NCBI GenBank assembly: GCA_029298735.1
Contig: JANSLP010000112.1
Coordinates: forward strand, 27,582-91,581
Source: Ophiostoma sp. CBS 140.51
Lineage: Eukaryota; Ascomycota; Sordariomycetes; Ophiostomatales; Ophiostomataceae
Length of the DNA: 64,000 bases
Direction of reading: 5' to 3'
The notes beneath the pieces were generated by a model. That model worked only from the letters and a program-made list of their open reading frames with translations, was not told the DNA's origin and made no database searches. Shown piece after piece: positions 10,333-21,090 of this stretch; the first letter of the stretch is position 1, and every line of letters begins with the position of its first letter. The position numbers and the translations under genes are program-made.

Positions 10333-11468
10333 TCATGGTGGCAGATTGGCCTGCTCAATCTTCTCGAGAATCAACTTCATCTCGGCCTGCATCTTGGCTT
10401 CCGATCGGCTCAGCTCCGCCACTTGTTCTTGGAGTCGTTGTGAGAGCGCCACCTCCGCCTCGGCGCGTTTCCGTTCGCGCTCGAACCGCGCCATATTGTA
10501 TTGCACTTCGAGCTCTTTTGTGCGCATGAGCGAGTGGAAGTGCAGTTCGCGAAGCTCGTACTGGTCGATCATGGACTTGAACCGTTCGCGGAACAACAAT
10601 TCAGGCTCGACGTCTACAATCTGCTTCTTGGGATGGTCCTTTTCCTCTTGCAGGTCGTCGAGCTTCTGGAGAAGGGTTGCGTATTTTTGGTCCCACGAGT
10701 TAAGATTGGACACCTCGTTCGCTTTCAACGTCCTGTTCTCGTTCTGGGGGAACGTTAGTGTTATCACCACCAAATAATTGGCACAGTCGCAGGGGCACCC
10801 ACCTTCAGCTTGTTGTTCTCCTTCTGCAGCTCTCGACATAGCTTCTCCAGCTTCTCCTTGAGCGTCGTCGCCTTGCTGAGATCCGTTCGGCTCTGATCAC
10901 GGTCTTTTTGCAGCTGGTCGGCGCGCTTCTTGTTCTTTAGGCTTTCGCGCTCGTGCCGTTTCATATCGTGCAAAAGCTCTGTACAGCGTCGAGACAAGTG
11001 GTCGATCTTTTGTGCGGCGTCCATCTTGGCCGTTTGGCTATTCAGCTCGCGGTTCGCTTTTCGTACTTCCTTTTCTGTAGGGAGGCGACGTGTTAGATCC
11101 TGTCACAATATTGAGCATCGCATATGGGAGAAAGAGCACCCACCTATTTCGATCTCCTGGTCCTTCTCGCCTGCTTGGTCCAGTTCCAACTGCGCAATCT
11201 TCTGAGCAACCAGCTTCGATGCCTCATTCGACGCAACTGTTGGTTGTCGACGTGCTGCTTTCGCCTTTGACGGCACCGGTGCTGGCGCTGGCGCTTGTTG
11301 TGCGGACCCAGATGCTGCTGAAGCTGCTGGTGGCGGCGGTGGCGGCGGCGGCGCAGGCCGTGTGTCGTGCGCGTGTCCGTTCATTGTGGCAGAGGTATCG
11401 TGTTGTGCGTGGCCCATAGCGCCGTTTGTTGCTGGTCGTGTCGTTGTATGCGATGCTGATGTGGACAT
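10333..11468 (-). CDS. Taxilin-like (myosin-like coiled-coil) protein, three exons
   Basis: Exons on the minus strand are 11468-11144, 11074-10803 and 10743-10333. Both introns (69 and 59 nt) have GTGGGT donors and YAG acceptors and preserve the frame, giving about 335 residues. The first ~90 residues are low complexity with a Pro run. From EASKLVAQKIAQLELDQAGEKDQEIE onward the protein is nearly continuous coiled coil. The pattern KLEKLCRELQKENNKLK, then FKSMIDQYELRELHF and LMRTKELEVQYNMARFERERKRAE, is the taxilin signature. Taxilins bind syntaxins and the nascent-polypeptide-associated complex in animals; the fungal role is little known. The frame stops shortly after the signature, without the usual Phe-containing C-terminal coiled-coil block, so the protein seems short for the family. 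An unseen 3' exon is possible, but the downstream DNA is low complexity. Confidence 0.85.
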
Positions 11469-13365
11469 TGGGCGGCAAACAGCGTCGTGGGAGGGAGGAG
11501 AAAGAACAGAAGGGGAGGAGGAGGTCGGGAAGCGACAAGTATCAACCGCGAATCAGGATCACTTCAGGGTCACTTCCAGCTTCGACTAATAAATGCAATT
11601 GGGGATCGGCAAGAGTATTGTGCGAAACAAATCGGCCGCTGGAGTTGGTTGGTGACAATGGCCGTTCAATCGGACAGGTCTCGTGGGTGGAATGGAGGGA
11701 GTTGTTGAAGGATATGGTCGACAGGGGTTGGGTGGAGGTGGAATACGTGTAGTCGTCTTGCAAACGGCTGGTCGTGGAACGCGGCAGATATCGGCTGGAC
11801 GTGTTGTGTGTGCTCCTGGAAGCTCTGCCGTCGGGGCTCGACTCAAAATTGGGTCTGAAAAGAATATTCTTTAGGTCGCCCGTGTCGCTCGTCACGATTA
11901 CAAACAGCTCAAGGGAGTTTGAAGTCGAGTGAAGGCCGAGAATATCGATATGTTACACTAAGGGTAAAAATGAAAGTATGAAGGGGGCACAAGATAGCGA
12001 AACAGTGAGGTCGTCGGCTTTCTTGTAGAGAAATTACGGCTGAGAGGAACAGCCAGCAGAGCAAGGGGAGGAGGAAGGTCGGACGAAAGAGGACGAGGGC
12101 ATGGGACCTGGTCCTGGCGGCAAAGCAAAGCGACTTTGAGACGAAAAACGAAAAGTCGGAAAGGGCGCTCGTTTTGGGAGTTTCTGGGGAGGCCGAGGAC
12201 GAAAGGAATGGTGCGAAAAGAATGAACAAAGATGCCCAGATCGAGAGCGTCGTAACAATGTCCTGTAGATGCACGATTGGCGAGTGAATGATGCTTGATC
12301 GTCGGTGAGCGTTGCGGAAAAGAGGCGAAGAAGAAAGGCGAGGTTGAGGTCCGAAATTAAAATATTAAAAATTAAAAATTGGAAAATTCGAGATTTTGGG
12401 CAAGTGCAAAGGTGACCGCCCAGCGGACCACCAACCAGCCAGCAGGAGGAAAGAGCCAGTGAGCCAAAGCAAACGGCACCAGCGGACAACCAGAACGGGA
12501 ATATTGGGGAATTGGCACCATTGAAGGCAGGCACAAAGGAGCCAAAGAGTGTGCTTCTGGCTAATAGCCGTGCAGGCTTTTCAGCTGTGGAGGCGCGCTA
12601 AGAGAGAGTGGTTGCGTTTTACAGTGGACTCAAGGCCGAGGAAGGAGCAAATGGCGTAGAGTGCAAAAGGCAGGAGACCAGAGTTAAATTACAGAAGGAG
12701 TGACTGTTATTCTTGCAAGAGCGAAACGACAACAACAAAGTAAAAGGAAGGAGCTTTTGAAGTGAATGTAAACAGGGGTATGTGCGAAAAGGCTCTAAGT
12801 TATATAAACAATTGCACATCATGAACATAAGGCGCCAAGGCAAATATACGGCCAACCAACCACCAACTGCCAAATTCAGGCCAGGGACAGCTTGTCACGC
12901 ACGCGCCAGATGATGAGTTACAGCGCTTGTGGCCTAGAACAGTGCTTCCCCACGGGTCGAGGGCTTGGGAGCACAGTGCTGCTGAATAAAATTTAATGAC
13001 AAAATAAATACTAAAATACAACCTATGACCCAATCCCGTCAGGCCGCACCTTCCGTTTGAAAATTCATTCTTTGGCCACTCACAGGCAGGCGCTAGCCAG
13101 TGACTTCAACCTCACCTGTCAATCTGTCGCCTGATGCTTACAAGCCCACTTCTTCAACCTCCTCCTCTCTCTTCCTCTACATCCAACGCCGCCAAGAGCT
13201 ATGACAGGCATGCCGACGATTGCCTGGGCTTCATAGACTACGAACGCATTCTTTTTCGTCCCTTGATACCTTTTATACCCGCGATCATCCTCGAAGCGCA
13301 TCGCGAACCTCCTCAACTCGATATCCCCCCCTCCTCCTCGTCTTCTTCACCCCCCTCCTCACACA
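11469..13365. other. Divergent intergenic region, taxilin-like gene / CYM1
   Basis: This 1.9-kb region carries the promoters of the minus-strand taxilin-like gene and of the plus-strand CYM1. An A/T-rich patch with repeated TTAAAAAT units lies near 12356-12382. The last 150 bp before 13366 is pyrimidine-rich and free of ATG, consistent with the CYM1 leader. No additional gene was recognised. Confidence 0.5.
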
Positions 13366-16300
13366 ATGCTTCGGCACGCGACTGCGGCCAAGGCTGCCTC
13401 TCGACATGTCTCTCGGCGCGCCTTTGCATCGCTGGCTAATGCACCGACAACACCTGGCGAGAAGCTGCACGGCTTCACGGTGGTGCGCTCAAAGCATGTG
13501 CCCGAGCTCGAGCTGACGGCACTGCACCTACAGCACGACAAGACGGGCGCCGAGCATCTACACATTGCGCGCGACGACGCCAACAATGTCTTCTCAATCG
13601 GCTTCAAGACCAACCCGCCAGACGACACGGGCGTTCCTCACATCCTAGAGCACACAACGCTCTGCGGCAGTGAAAAGTACCCGATCCGCGATCCCTTCTT
13701 CAAGATGCTTCCGCGCACGCTTTCCAACTTCATGAACGCCTTCACAGCCTCCGACCACACTTTTTACCCGTTCGCGACGACCAATGCTCAGGACTTTAAG
13801 AACCTCATGTCGGTCTACATGGACGCCACATTGCACCCGCTGCTGAAGGAGACGGATTTCACACAAGAGGGCTGGCGTGTTGGACCCGAGAACCCACAGG
13901 CAGCGGCTGACGCTTCGGACGGCAAGCTCGTTTTCAAGGGCGTCGTCTACAACGAGATGAAGGGCCAAATGTCCGATGCCGGCTACCTGTTCTACATCCG
14001 CTTCCAGGACCATATCTTCCCGGCCATCAACAACTCGGGCGGCGACCCGCAGAAGATTACCGACCTCACCTACAACCAGCTGCGCCAGTTCCACGCCGAG
14101 CACTACCACCCGAGCAATGCCAAGGTCTTTACGTACGGCGACATGCCGCTGGCCGACCACCTGCGCGAGATCGATGCCCGTCTGAGCTCGTTTGAGAAGA
14201 TAGGCCGCGATGCTGAGATTCGCCTGCCCATCAACCTGGCCGACAAGTCTGAGAGCGTCACCCTTACCGGCCCCACTGACCCGCTTGTCGACCCTTCGCG
14301 GCAGTTCAAGACGTCCGTGTCGTGGATCTTGGACGACACCACGGACGTTGTCGAGTCCTTTGCGCTTGCGCTCGTGTCGGCCCTGCTGATGGACGGTTAC
14401 GGCTCGCCGCTTTACAAGGGCCTGATCGAGACTGGCCTCGGTATTGACTGGAGCCCCAACACAGGCTACGACAGCTCTGGCCGCGTGGGCATCTTCTCTG
14501 TCGGTCTGACAGGTATCCAGGAGGCCGATGTGGCCCGCGTCAAGGACGAGGTTAACGCCATCCTGCGCAGCGTCCGTGACAAGGGCTTTGAGCGGTCCAA
14601 GATCGATGGCTACCTGCACCAGCTGGAGCTCAGTCTCAAGCACAAGACGGCCAACTTTGGCATGTCGCTGCTGCAGCGCCTTAAGCCCAAGTGGTTCACT
14701 GGCGTCGACCCTTTTGATGCGCTCGCCTGGAACGACACTATTGCTGCATTTGAGGCCAAGCTGGCCCAAGGCGGCTACCTCGAGAGTCTTCTAGACAAGT
14801 ACCTAATCGGCCGCAACACGCTTTCCTTCACCATGGCTCCCTCGGCCACCTACATCCAGGAGCTTGTGCAAGAAGAAGAGACCCGTCTTGCGTCCAAGAT
14901 CGCCGAGGTCGCACAAAAGTCCGGCGGCGAGGCTAAGGCTCGCCAGAAGCTGGAGGAACAGGAGGCTGTTTTGCTTGTTGAGCAGGGCAAGTCCAACACC
15001 GAGGATTTGAGCTGCCTGCCGACAGTTCATGTCAAAGACATTCCCCGGTCCAAAGAGCCTGTTGTCGTGCGCGATGAGAAGGTCGACAAGGCAGTTACCG
15101 TCCAATGGCGCGAGGCACCGACCAACGGCCTGACCTACTTTCGCGCCATCAACGCGCTGGGCGACCTGCCCGAGGAGCTGCGGTCGCTGGTCCCGCTCTT
15201 CACTGACGCCATTATGCGTCTGGGCACCAAGACACACACGATGGAGCAGCTCGAGGACCGCATCAAGCTGCAGACCGGTGGTGTGTCTGTTGGCTACCAC
15301 TCGGCCGCCAGCCCGATCGATTTCCACCAGGCCAACGAAGGCATCATGTTCACGGGTATGGCGCTGGACCGCAACGTGCCTGCCATGCTCGATCTCCTTC
15401 GCACGCTCGTCCTCGAGACTAACTTTGACAGTCCCGAGGCTGTGCAGCACATCCGCCAGCTGCTGCAGGCGGCGTCGGACGGTGTCGTCAACGATATTGC
15501 CTCGTCGGGCCACGCTTTTGCACGTCGTGCCGCCGAGGCCGGCCTGACTCGCAGTGCTTTCCTGCGCGAGCAAGTCAGCGGCCTGTCGCAGGTGAAGTTG
15601 ATTACCAGCCTTGCCAGCCGGCCCGAGACGGACCAGCTCGACGATGTGCTAGCCAAGCTCAAGAAGATCCAGCAAATTGCCATGCAGGCCGACAGTGCCG
15701 GTAGCGGCATCCGTGCTGCCATTACTTGCGGCACCGAGAGCGTCGAGGCCAACTCGTCAGCACTCTCCAAGTTTATGTCGTCGCTGCCGGCGCCCACCAA
15801 CATTGGCACATCCGCCGTGTCCGCCATCGAAGCTGCCAAGCGCGTGCAGCGTGCCTTTACCAACCCCAGCGAAGACAAGCTCCGCCAGACATTCTACGCT
15901 CTGCCCTACCAGGTCTACTACGGTGCCCTCGTCGTGCCGGCCGTGTCCTATACGTCGCCCGACAGCGCACCCCTCCAGATTCTCGCGCAGCTGCTCACAC
16001 ACAAGCACCTGCACCACGAGATCCGCGAAAAGGGCGGCGCTTACGGTGGCGGTGCCTCCTCCAATGCACTCGAGGGCGTCTTTGGCTTCTACTCGTACCG
16101 CGATCCCAACCCCGTCAACACCTTGGGCATTATGCGCGACGCCGGCCGCTGGGCCGTCGAGGACCGCGAGTGGACCGACCGTGATCTCGAGGAGGCCAAG
16201 ATTTCCATCTTCCAGAGCGTCGATGCGCCTCGCTCCGTCAACGAGGAGGGCATGGGCCAGTTCCTGTACGGTGTGACGGAGGAGATGCGCCAGACGCGCC

Positions 16301-16470
16301 GCGAGCAGCTGCTGGATGTGTCCAAGGAACAGGTCCGCGACGTGGCACAGCGGTACCTGGTCGCAGGCCTGGCCAAGCAGGCCGAGCAGACCGTCTTCCT
16401 TGGCGAGCAGCAGCCCTGGGTCGACCCCAAGGCATGGAACGTCGAAGAGATGAATGTCAAGACGGAGTAA
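13366..16470 (+). CDS. CYM1: Mitochondrial presequence protease Cym1 (PreP, M16C)
   Basis: A 1034-residue single-exon M16C metallopeptidase. In the mitochondrial matrix it degrades cleaved presequences and other unstructured peptides. The N-terminus is Arg/Ala/Ser-rich without acidic residues (first ~25 residues), a typical matrix-targeting sequence. The inverted zinc motif HILEH is at residues 92-96 (His92, Glu95, His96), and the distal ligand is Glu197 in [23 protein letters not shown] and [15 protein letters not shown] follow the motif as in yeast Cym1 and human PITRM1. The C-terminal half contains the second pair of M16 lobes, including the conserved KGGAYGGG near residue 890. Length matches the family (about 1,000 residues). 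The ATG at 13366 is the first in a 150-bp ATG-free leader and gives the targeting peptide, which settles the start. Confidence 0.97.
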   Translation: MLRHATAAKAASRHVSRRAFASLANAPTTPGEKLHGFTVVRSKHVPELELTALHLQHDKTGAEHLHIARDDANNVFSIGFKTNPPDDTGVPHILEHTTLCGSEKYPIRDPFFKMLPRTLSNFMNAFTASDHTFYPFATTNAQDFKNLMSVYMDATLHPLLKETDFTQEGWRVGPENPQAAADASDGKLVFKGVVYNEMKGQMSDAGYLFYIRFQDHIFPAINNSGGDPQKITDLTYNQLRQFHAEHYHPSNAKVFTYGDMPLADHLREIDARLSSFEKIGRDAEIRLPINLADKSESVTLTGPTDPLVDPSRQFKTSVSWILDDTTDVVESFALALVSALLMDGYGSPLYKGLIETGLGIDWSPNTGYDSSGRVGIFSVGLTGIQEADVARVKDEVNAILRSVRDKGFERSKIDGYLHQLELSLKHKTANFGMSLLQRLKPKWFTGVDPFDALAWNDTIAAFEAKLAQGGYLESLLDKYLIGRNTLSFTMAPSATYIQELVQEEETRLASKIAEVAQKSGGEAKARQKLEEQEAVLLVEQGKSNTEDLSCLPTVHVKDIPRSKEPVVVRDEKVDKAVTVQWREAPTNGLTYFRAINALGDLPEELRSLVPLFTDAIMRLGTKTHTMEQLEDRIKLQTGGVSVGYHSAASPIDFHQANEGIMFTGMALDRNVPAMLDLLRTLVLETNFDSPEAVQHIRQLLQAASDGVVNDIASSGHAFARRAAEAGLTRSAFLREQVSGLSQVKLITSLASRPETDQLDDVLAKLKKIQQIAMQADSAGSGIRAAITCGTESVEANSSALSKFMSSLPAPTNIGTSAVSAIEAAKRVQRAFTNPSEDKLRQTFYALPYQVYYGALVVPAVSYTSPDSAPLQILAQLLTHKHLHHEIREKGGAYGGGASSNALEGVFGFYSYRDPNPVNTLGIMRDAGRWAVEDREWTDRDLEEAKISIFQSVDAPRSVNEEGMGQFLYGVTEEMRQTRREQLLDVSKEQVRDVAQRYLVAGLAKQAEQTVFLGEQQPWVDPKAWNVEEMNVKTE

Positions 16471-18506
16471 GGTCGACTACAAACCTCACAATTTTACGAG
16501 ACGAAAGAAAACGATATGGAGGTGATGGTTTCTCTGAGGAGCATATTGGCGTTCTGGCATTTTAGACGGGGATTTGGTTACAGAAAAAGTAGCCTTCGGA
16601 AACATACTCACTCCACTTGTACAAAACAACTAAAAGCACAGCATATATCAGAGCATCTACGACGAAAAATAGACAGCATGTTACAATCAGGAGGCAGTAC
16701 GAGAAGTGACCTATTTCACAATGACGACCTTCAGCGCTCAGATACGATACATCTTGTGGCTTTGCATCGAGCTCGCTCGGTGCATACCTATAGCCAACGA
16801 GACCACAAAACGGCGCAAGAACAAACTTGAACAAATTCAAGAGGGGAAAGAGAAAGAGAGACAGAGGGGTTGCGAGGGGAGAAAGAATGACGAGGAGCCG
16901 GTTTCGGTGTGCAGCATAGAAGCCCTCCATTTCATGCTTTCCTTCTTGTATGTTCTTTGCCTCTCTTTCAGAACCTTTTCTCGTCCGTTGCATCAGACCC
17001 GACTTTTTTCTTCATCCATACTTGAAATGTCGGACTAAATAACAGGATACATATTGTGCATAAAACGAAAGAAAAAGAAAGTGATAACGTTCGTGCCGTG
17101 CGGGATATCCAACATTATTTCCAAGAACGGCACACACGAAAACTAGCGAAAATATCACACAGCACAAACACCACAAAATGACACATGCGGGCGCTGCTGC
17201 ACGTCTACATGACCATCTGTGGCTCCCGGTCAGCCAGCACAAAGTGGCCAATAATGGAACAGCATCTCGATCGTAAGCTTTCTTTTTCTTCCTTTCTTTC
17301 CCTTCCTCCCCTCTCTTTCCAGGCCTCCCCCCCCCCTCCTTTTGGTCACATTGCAGCTGCACGTCAGGGCTCTTGTCCCTTCTTGTCCCTTTTTTTGTCG
17401 TTAAAAAATGTCAGATATAGCCAGTAACAAGCCAGTAACAACACGAACAAGTATGCAGTCCATACAAATCCATACAAAGTGTAACATTCTAGAACATGGA
17501 TACGGAGCTTTCTTGTCATCGTCATTCTCGTGCCTCCTGTTCATCGTTTTCGTCTCATTTCCCATCTCCCTATGAATTTCAAATTTCAGAATTCCTAATT
17601 TTCCTTTCTGATTTTCTTTCGTGATCTTCTCATTTTCTTTTGTTTGAATTCTTATATCTCTCAATTGCTTCATTTTTTCAACACATTTGATAAACCCTCA
17701 TAATATTTACAGACTTCCGCGCGCATCGTCCGATTTACATGGTCATATGTCACAAGATAGGAGCGTGGCTGTGAATCAAGCATCAAACGTGCTCGACTTC
17801 GCCATTTATTATTTTATAGGATTCTCCATTTTATATGCGGCCAAAATGTGACCGCCGAAATTCTCCATAGTAAGAGTACGGAACGTTCTCTCAAGGTACT
17901 CTGGAACTCTCGTAGTCATACTGCGTAATTCCCATGCCAGGCATCGCCTGCATCGCACCTTCCTCGTCGCCGGCCTGCACCTAAACTTGCGGTCAGTCAA
18001 AGAAAGGGGGAAGGAGGCCAGGGCCACAACGCCGCGAGCGCCGTTACAGAAGTAGTCTGGTAGTGTTTTCCCCCTCCTCGCGACGTTGGTTCGTTCCTTC
18101 CTTCCCTCGACGGGAAGGAGATGGTAGGGTAGGCCCCACCTTAAAATTTTTCCCTCGATGTCGACGTAACAAGCGGCGAGAGATATTGTGCACGGAGTAA
18201 TACAGTCCACATACGAGCAGACGGCATTGGCCCATTTCAAATTGCTCGGTTTCTAGTGATGGCCTCAAGTAGAGAAAGCTGTGTATCAGCACAGCCCGGT
18301 TTCGAGCTTGAACAAACTCTGATTTTCCCTCATGTTGAAAGCTTCAAAGACGAGCGAGTTCACGTGCTCTGTTGGCCACGGTCGTGCCTTCCATCTTGGT
18401 GATCAACAAAAGTACGTACCTCCAGTACCTGACAGAGAATCCCGCTTCGATGAGTCCATCGTAGTTTCCTTGCCTGTTCGAAGAGTTGAACTCTTGTTTC
18501 TGCATG
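16471..18506. other. Intergenic region downstream of CYM1 with no gene seen
   Basis: It contains the CYM1 3' UTR and AT-rich spacer. No coding frame with codon bias, tRNA box pair or mobile-element feature was recognised on either strand. Confidence 0.5.
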
Positions 18507-19722
18507 TATATCAAAGTACAGCGTCATACATTTTCTGCGCACGAGTGACTTGGTAGCGTACGCAAAAACCCCAAACCCCACCAGAAATCTATTTTTTATT
18601 TTTACTGTGTATTCCTTTTTTTTCCATTCGCTCATTCCCCCACTAGCGAGCTTTTTTTCTAGCCCGCCGCGCCTTCCCTATCCATTTTCTTGGCCGGGCT
18701 CCAGAACTTTATTGCAGAATCGAAAACAAGAACGTCGACGGTCAACCTCCTTCCCGATTTTCTACCTCTTGCACATCTCCTTTTTCTCCTCCTCCTCTTC
18801 TTCTTCAAACCAACATTTCTTCACTTTATCATTATCATCAAAGCCACCAAGCTCTGGCTATTCTGTAAGTTGATTTCTCACCGTTTTCAAAGGCGCATCC
18901 CGATACCGCCACTTCCATCGACGTGCCGCGATATTTTCGTCGCTTTTCAGCCCGCCACTTTTCCGCTGCCTGGCATCGACCTCAGCTTCTTCTCCCATCT
19001 CCATCACTTTTTCCTCACTTCTTTTTCTCTTTCCTCTCACTTGACTCTCGCCTCTCGACGAACGCCCACTAACAATCCCCAGCTAGTCAGACTCCCAGCT
19101 TTCAATCGCACACAGCAAACTCTCGCCCAGGCTTGCCTTTGCTTCTCAAAGGCGACCCATCACCCACCACGGCTTTCTCGGCCGTCTTCCTGCTCGCAGA
19201 TCAACATTCCGGCATTCGCCAATCCTTCCACATCCTCAACGCGATTCCTCCTCCCTCTGCTGAGCTCGCCCAGCGCTACTCCGTTTAAGCTTCTCCCCGG
19301 GTCGCCATATCTGGACCCATCCCCTCCGCCATTCCCCCCAGCGTCCTCGCACAACCAGCTGCCGCATAGGAAAGGTTCTGAGGTTCTTCCTCTCGCCGAG
19401 GAAGAGTCGAGGAGGCCTCGTCAGACCGGTTCTGGTTCTGTCTGTTACCAATTTATCCCCCCATAACACGTTTTTCGCCATTACCGTTTGATTCCTTTCT
19501 CTAGCTTTTTAGCTATCCCAACCAACCAATATCTCTCGATTTGTCTCTCGACTCTCGACAGATATAAAAATCTCAACTACCTCCGACAACAACCCACGAG
19601 AACTCAGCCCGTTCTTTGACCGATAGACAGACAGACTCTGTCTCGATTGTCCCATTCGACTTTTTTTCTCTTCACACTGCTTTCAGTCCACTTATATTCC
19701 TCCCCCTTCACCAGTCAAGGAG
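18507..19722 (+). promoter_or_regulatory. ATG-free upstream region / probable long leader of the ornithine decarboxylase gene
   Basis: I find no ATG on the + strand between the one at 18504 and the start codon at 19723, although the same-composition trinucleotide GAT occurs about 11 times and CAT more than 20 times. The stretch is pyrimidine-rich, like a fungal leader. A strong donor (GTAAGTTG, 18865) with acceptors TTTTCAG (ending 18950) or CTAACAATCCCCAG (ending 19082) suggests an intron in the leader. A TATAAAAA at 19563-19570 could instead serve a second, short-leader promoter. Long ODC leaders are known in Neurospora, where polyamines repress synthesis of the enzyme. The leader length here is inferred. 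Confidence 0.6.
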
Positions 19723-21090
19723 ATGGTTATGGCAACAACTTCTCTGGTTGAATGCGTCGCCCCCGTTACATTCCATAGTAGTAACGTTGGCTTCATCAAG
19801 AAGAATCAACAGCAACATGGCGTCACTCATGCCCACAATGCCAAGCAACTGATTGGCGATGCTCTCCGCCAGCGTGTGGACAACATTGACCATGAATTTT
19901 GCGAGCCCGGCGATGAGGACACCTTCTTCGTTGCCGACCTCGGCGAGGTTTACCGCCAGCAGCTGCGCTGGAAGATGAACCTCCCCCGCGTCAAGCCCTT
20001 TTACGCTGTCAAGTGCAACCCGGACCCCAAGGTCCTCCGGCTCCTGGCCGAGATGGGCAACGGCTTTGACTGCGCCTCCAAGGCCGAGATCGAGCAGGTC
20101 CTAGACATGGGCGTCGACCCTTCGCGCATCATTTATGCCCAGCCCTGCAAGACCAACTCATACGTCCGTTACGTCGCCTCCAAGGGCGTCCGTGCCATGA
20201 CCTTCGACAACGCCGACGAGCTGCGCAAGATTGCCAAGCTCTACCCGGAGGCCGAGCTGTTTCTGCGCATCCTGACCGACGACAGCTCCTCGCTGTGTCG
20301 CCTTAGCCTCAAGTTTGGTGCGTCGCTCGACGCCACCGACAACCTGCTGGCTCTGGCCCGCGAGCTGAACCTTAACGTTGTCGGCGTCTCGTTCCACGTC
20401 GGCTCCGGTGCCTCGGACCCTCAGGCTTTCCTCAAGGCCGTCCAGGACGCCTACGCCGTCTTCCAGCAGGCTGCTGCTCATGGCTACAGCCTCCGCACTC
20501 TGGATGTCGGTGGCGGCTTCTGCAGCGACGCCTCCTTTGAGGGCATGGCCACTGTGCTCCGCGACGCTCTCGACGAGTACTTCCCGCCCCACCTCGGTGT
20601 CTCTCTGATTGCCGAGCCGGGCCGCTACTTTGTCTCGTCCGTCTTTACCATTGCCTGCAACATCATTGCCCGCCGCACGCTCGAGGACCCCGAGCAGACC
20701 CAGCGCGACCCCAGCTATATGGTGTACGTCAACGACGGCCTGTATGGCAACTTTAGCAGTATCATGTTCGACCACCAGAACCCCGAGGCCAAGGTCCTGA
20801 CCTGCCAGGACCGCTTCCTGTACGACACTGAGGGTGCCCACGCCTCTAAGGAGGCTTCTGAGGCTGGCACCGAGTACTCCATCTGGGGCCCGACCTGTGA
20901 CGGAATCGACCGCATCACCGAGAGCATCCGCTTCAAGCAGACGCTCGATGTCGGCGACTGGCTGTACTTTGAGGACATGGGCGCCTACACGAGCTGCTCG
21001 GCCACGCGCTTCAACGGCTTCACGGACAACCACGATGTCATCTACGTGTGCAGCGAGCCGGGTGCGCGTGCTCTTCTGGGTATGCACTAA
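19723..21090 (+). CDS. SPE1: Ornithine decarboxylase
   Basis: A 455-residue PLP-dependent group IV decarboxylase. It converts ornithine to putrescine, the first committed step of polyamine synthesis, in the cytosol. The PLP lysine is Lys97 in PFYAVKCNP. HVGSGASD is at 225-232, the phosphate-binding GGGF at 263-266, EPGR at 298-301, and the catalytic cysteine is Cys392 in WGPTCDGID; Asp393 follows as in the family. YVNDGLYGNFSS (335-346) and the C-terminal FNGF (430-433) also match eukaryotic ODC. Two in-frame ATGs (19723, 19729) compete; the first is used here. The N-terminal ~45 residues are variable, as usual. The upstream 1.2 kb is ATG-free (separate entry), which points to leader-based control. 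No antizyme gene with a frameshift site was seen nearby. Confidence 0.97.
   Translation: MVMATTSLVECVAPVTFHSSNVGFIKKNQQQHGVTHAHNAKQLIGDALRQRVDNIDHEFCEPGDEDTFFVADLGEVYRQQLRWKMNLPRVKPFYAVKCNPDPKVLRLLAEMGNGFDCASKAEIEQVLDMGVDPSRIIYAQPCKTNSYVRYVASKGVRAMTFDNADELRKIAKLYPEAELFLRILTDDSSSLCRLSLKFGASLDATDNLLALARELNLNVVGVSFHVGSGASDPQAFLKAVQDAYAVFQQAAAHGYSLRTLDVGGGFCSDASFEGMATVLRDALDEYFPPHLGVSLIAEPGRYFVSSVFTIACNIIARRTLEDPEQTQRDPSYMVYVNDGLYGNFSSIMFDHQNPEAKVLTCQDRFLYDTEGAHASKEASEAGTEYSIWGPTCDGIDRITESIRFKQTLDVGDWLYFEDMGAYTSCSATRFNGFTDNHDVIYVCSEPGARALLGMH

Noticed and set aside
18690..19466. A 258-residue open frame upstream of ODC
   Set aside because: It contains no ATG and is Ser/Pro/Leu low complexity from pyrimidine-rich DNA; it lies in the probable leader.
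19563..19570. TATAAAAA as the sole ODC promoter element
   Set aside because: Not excluded, but a short leader alone would leave the absence of ATG over the previous kilobase unexplained; kept only as a possible second promoter.
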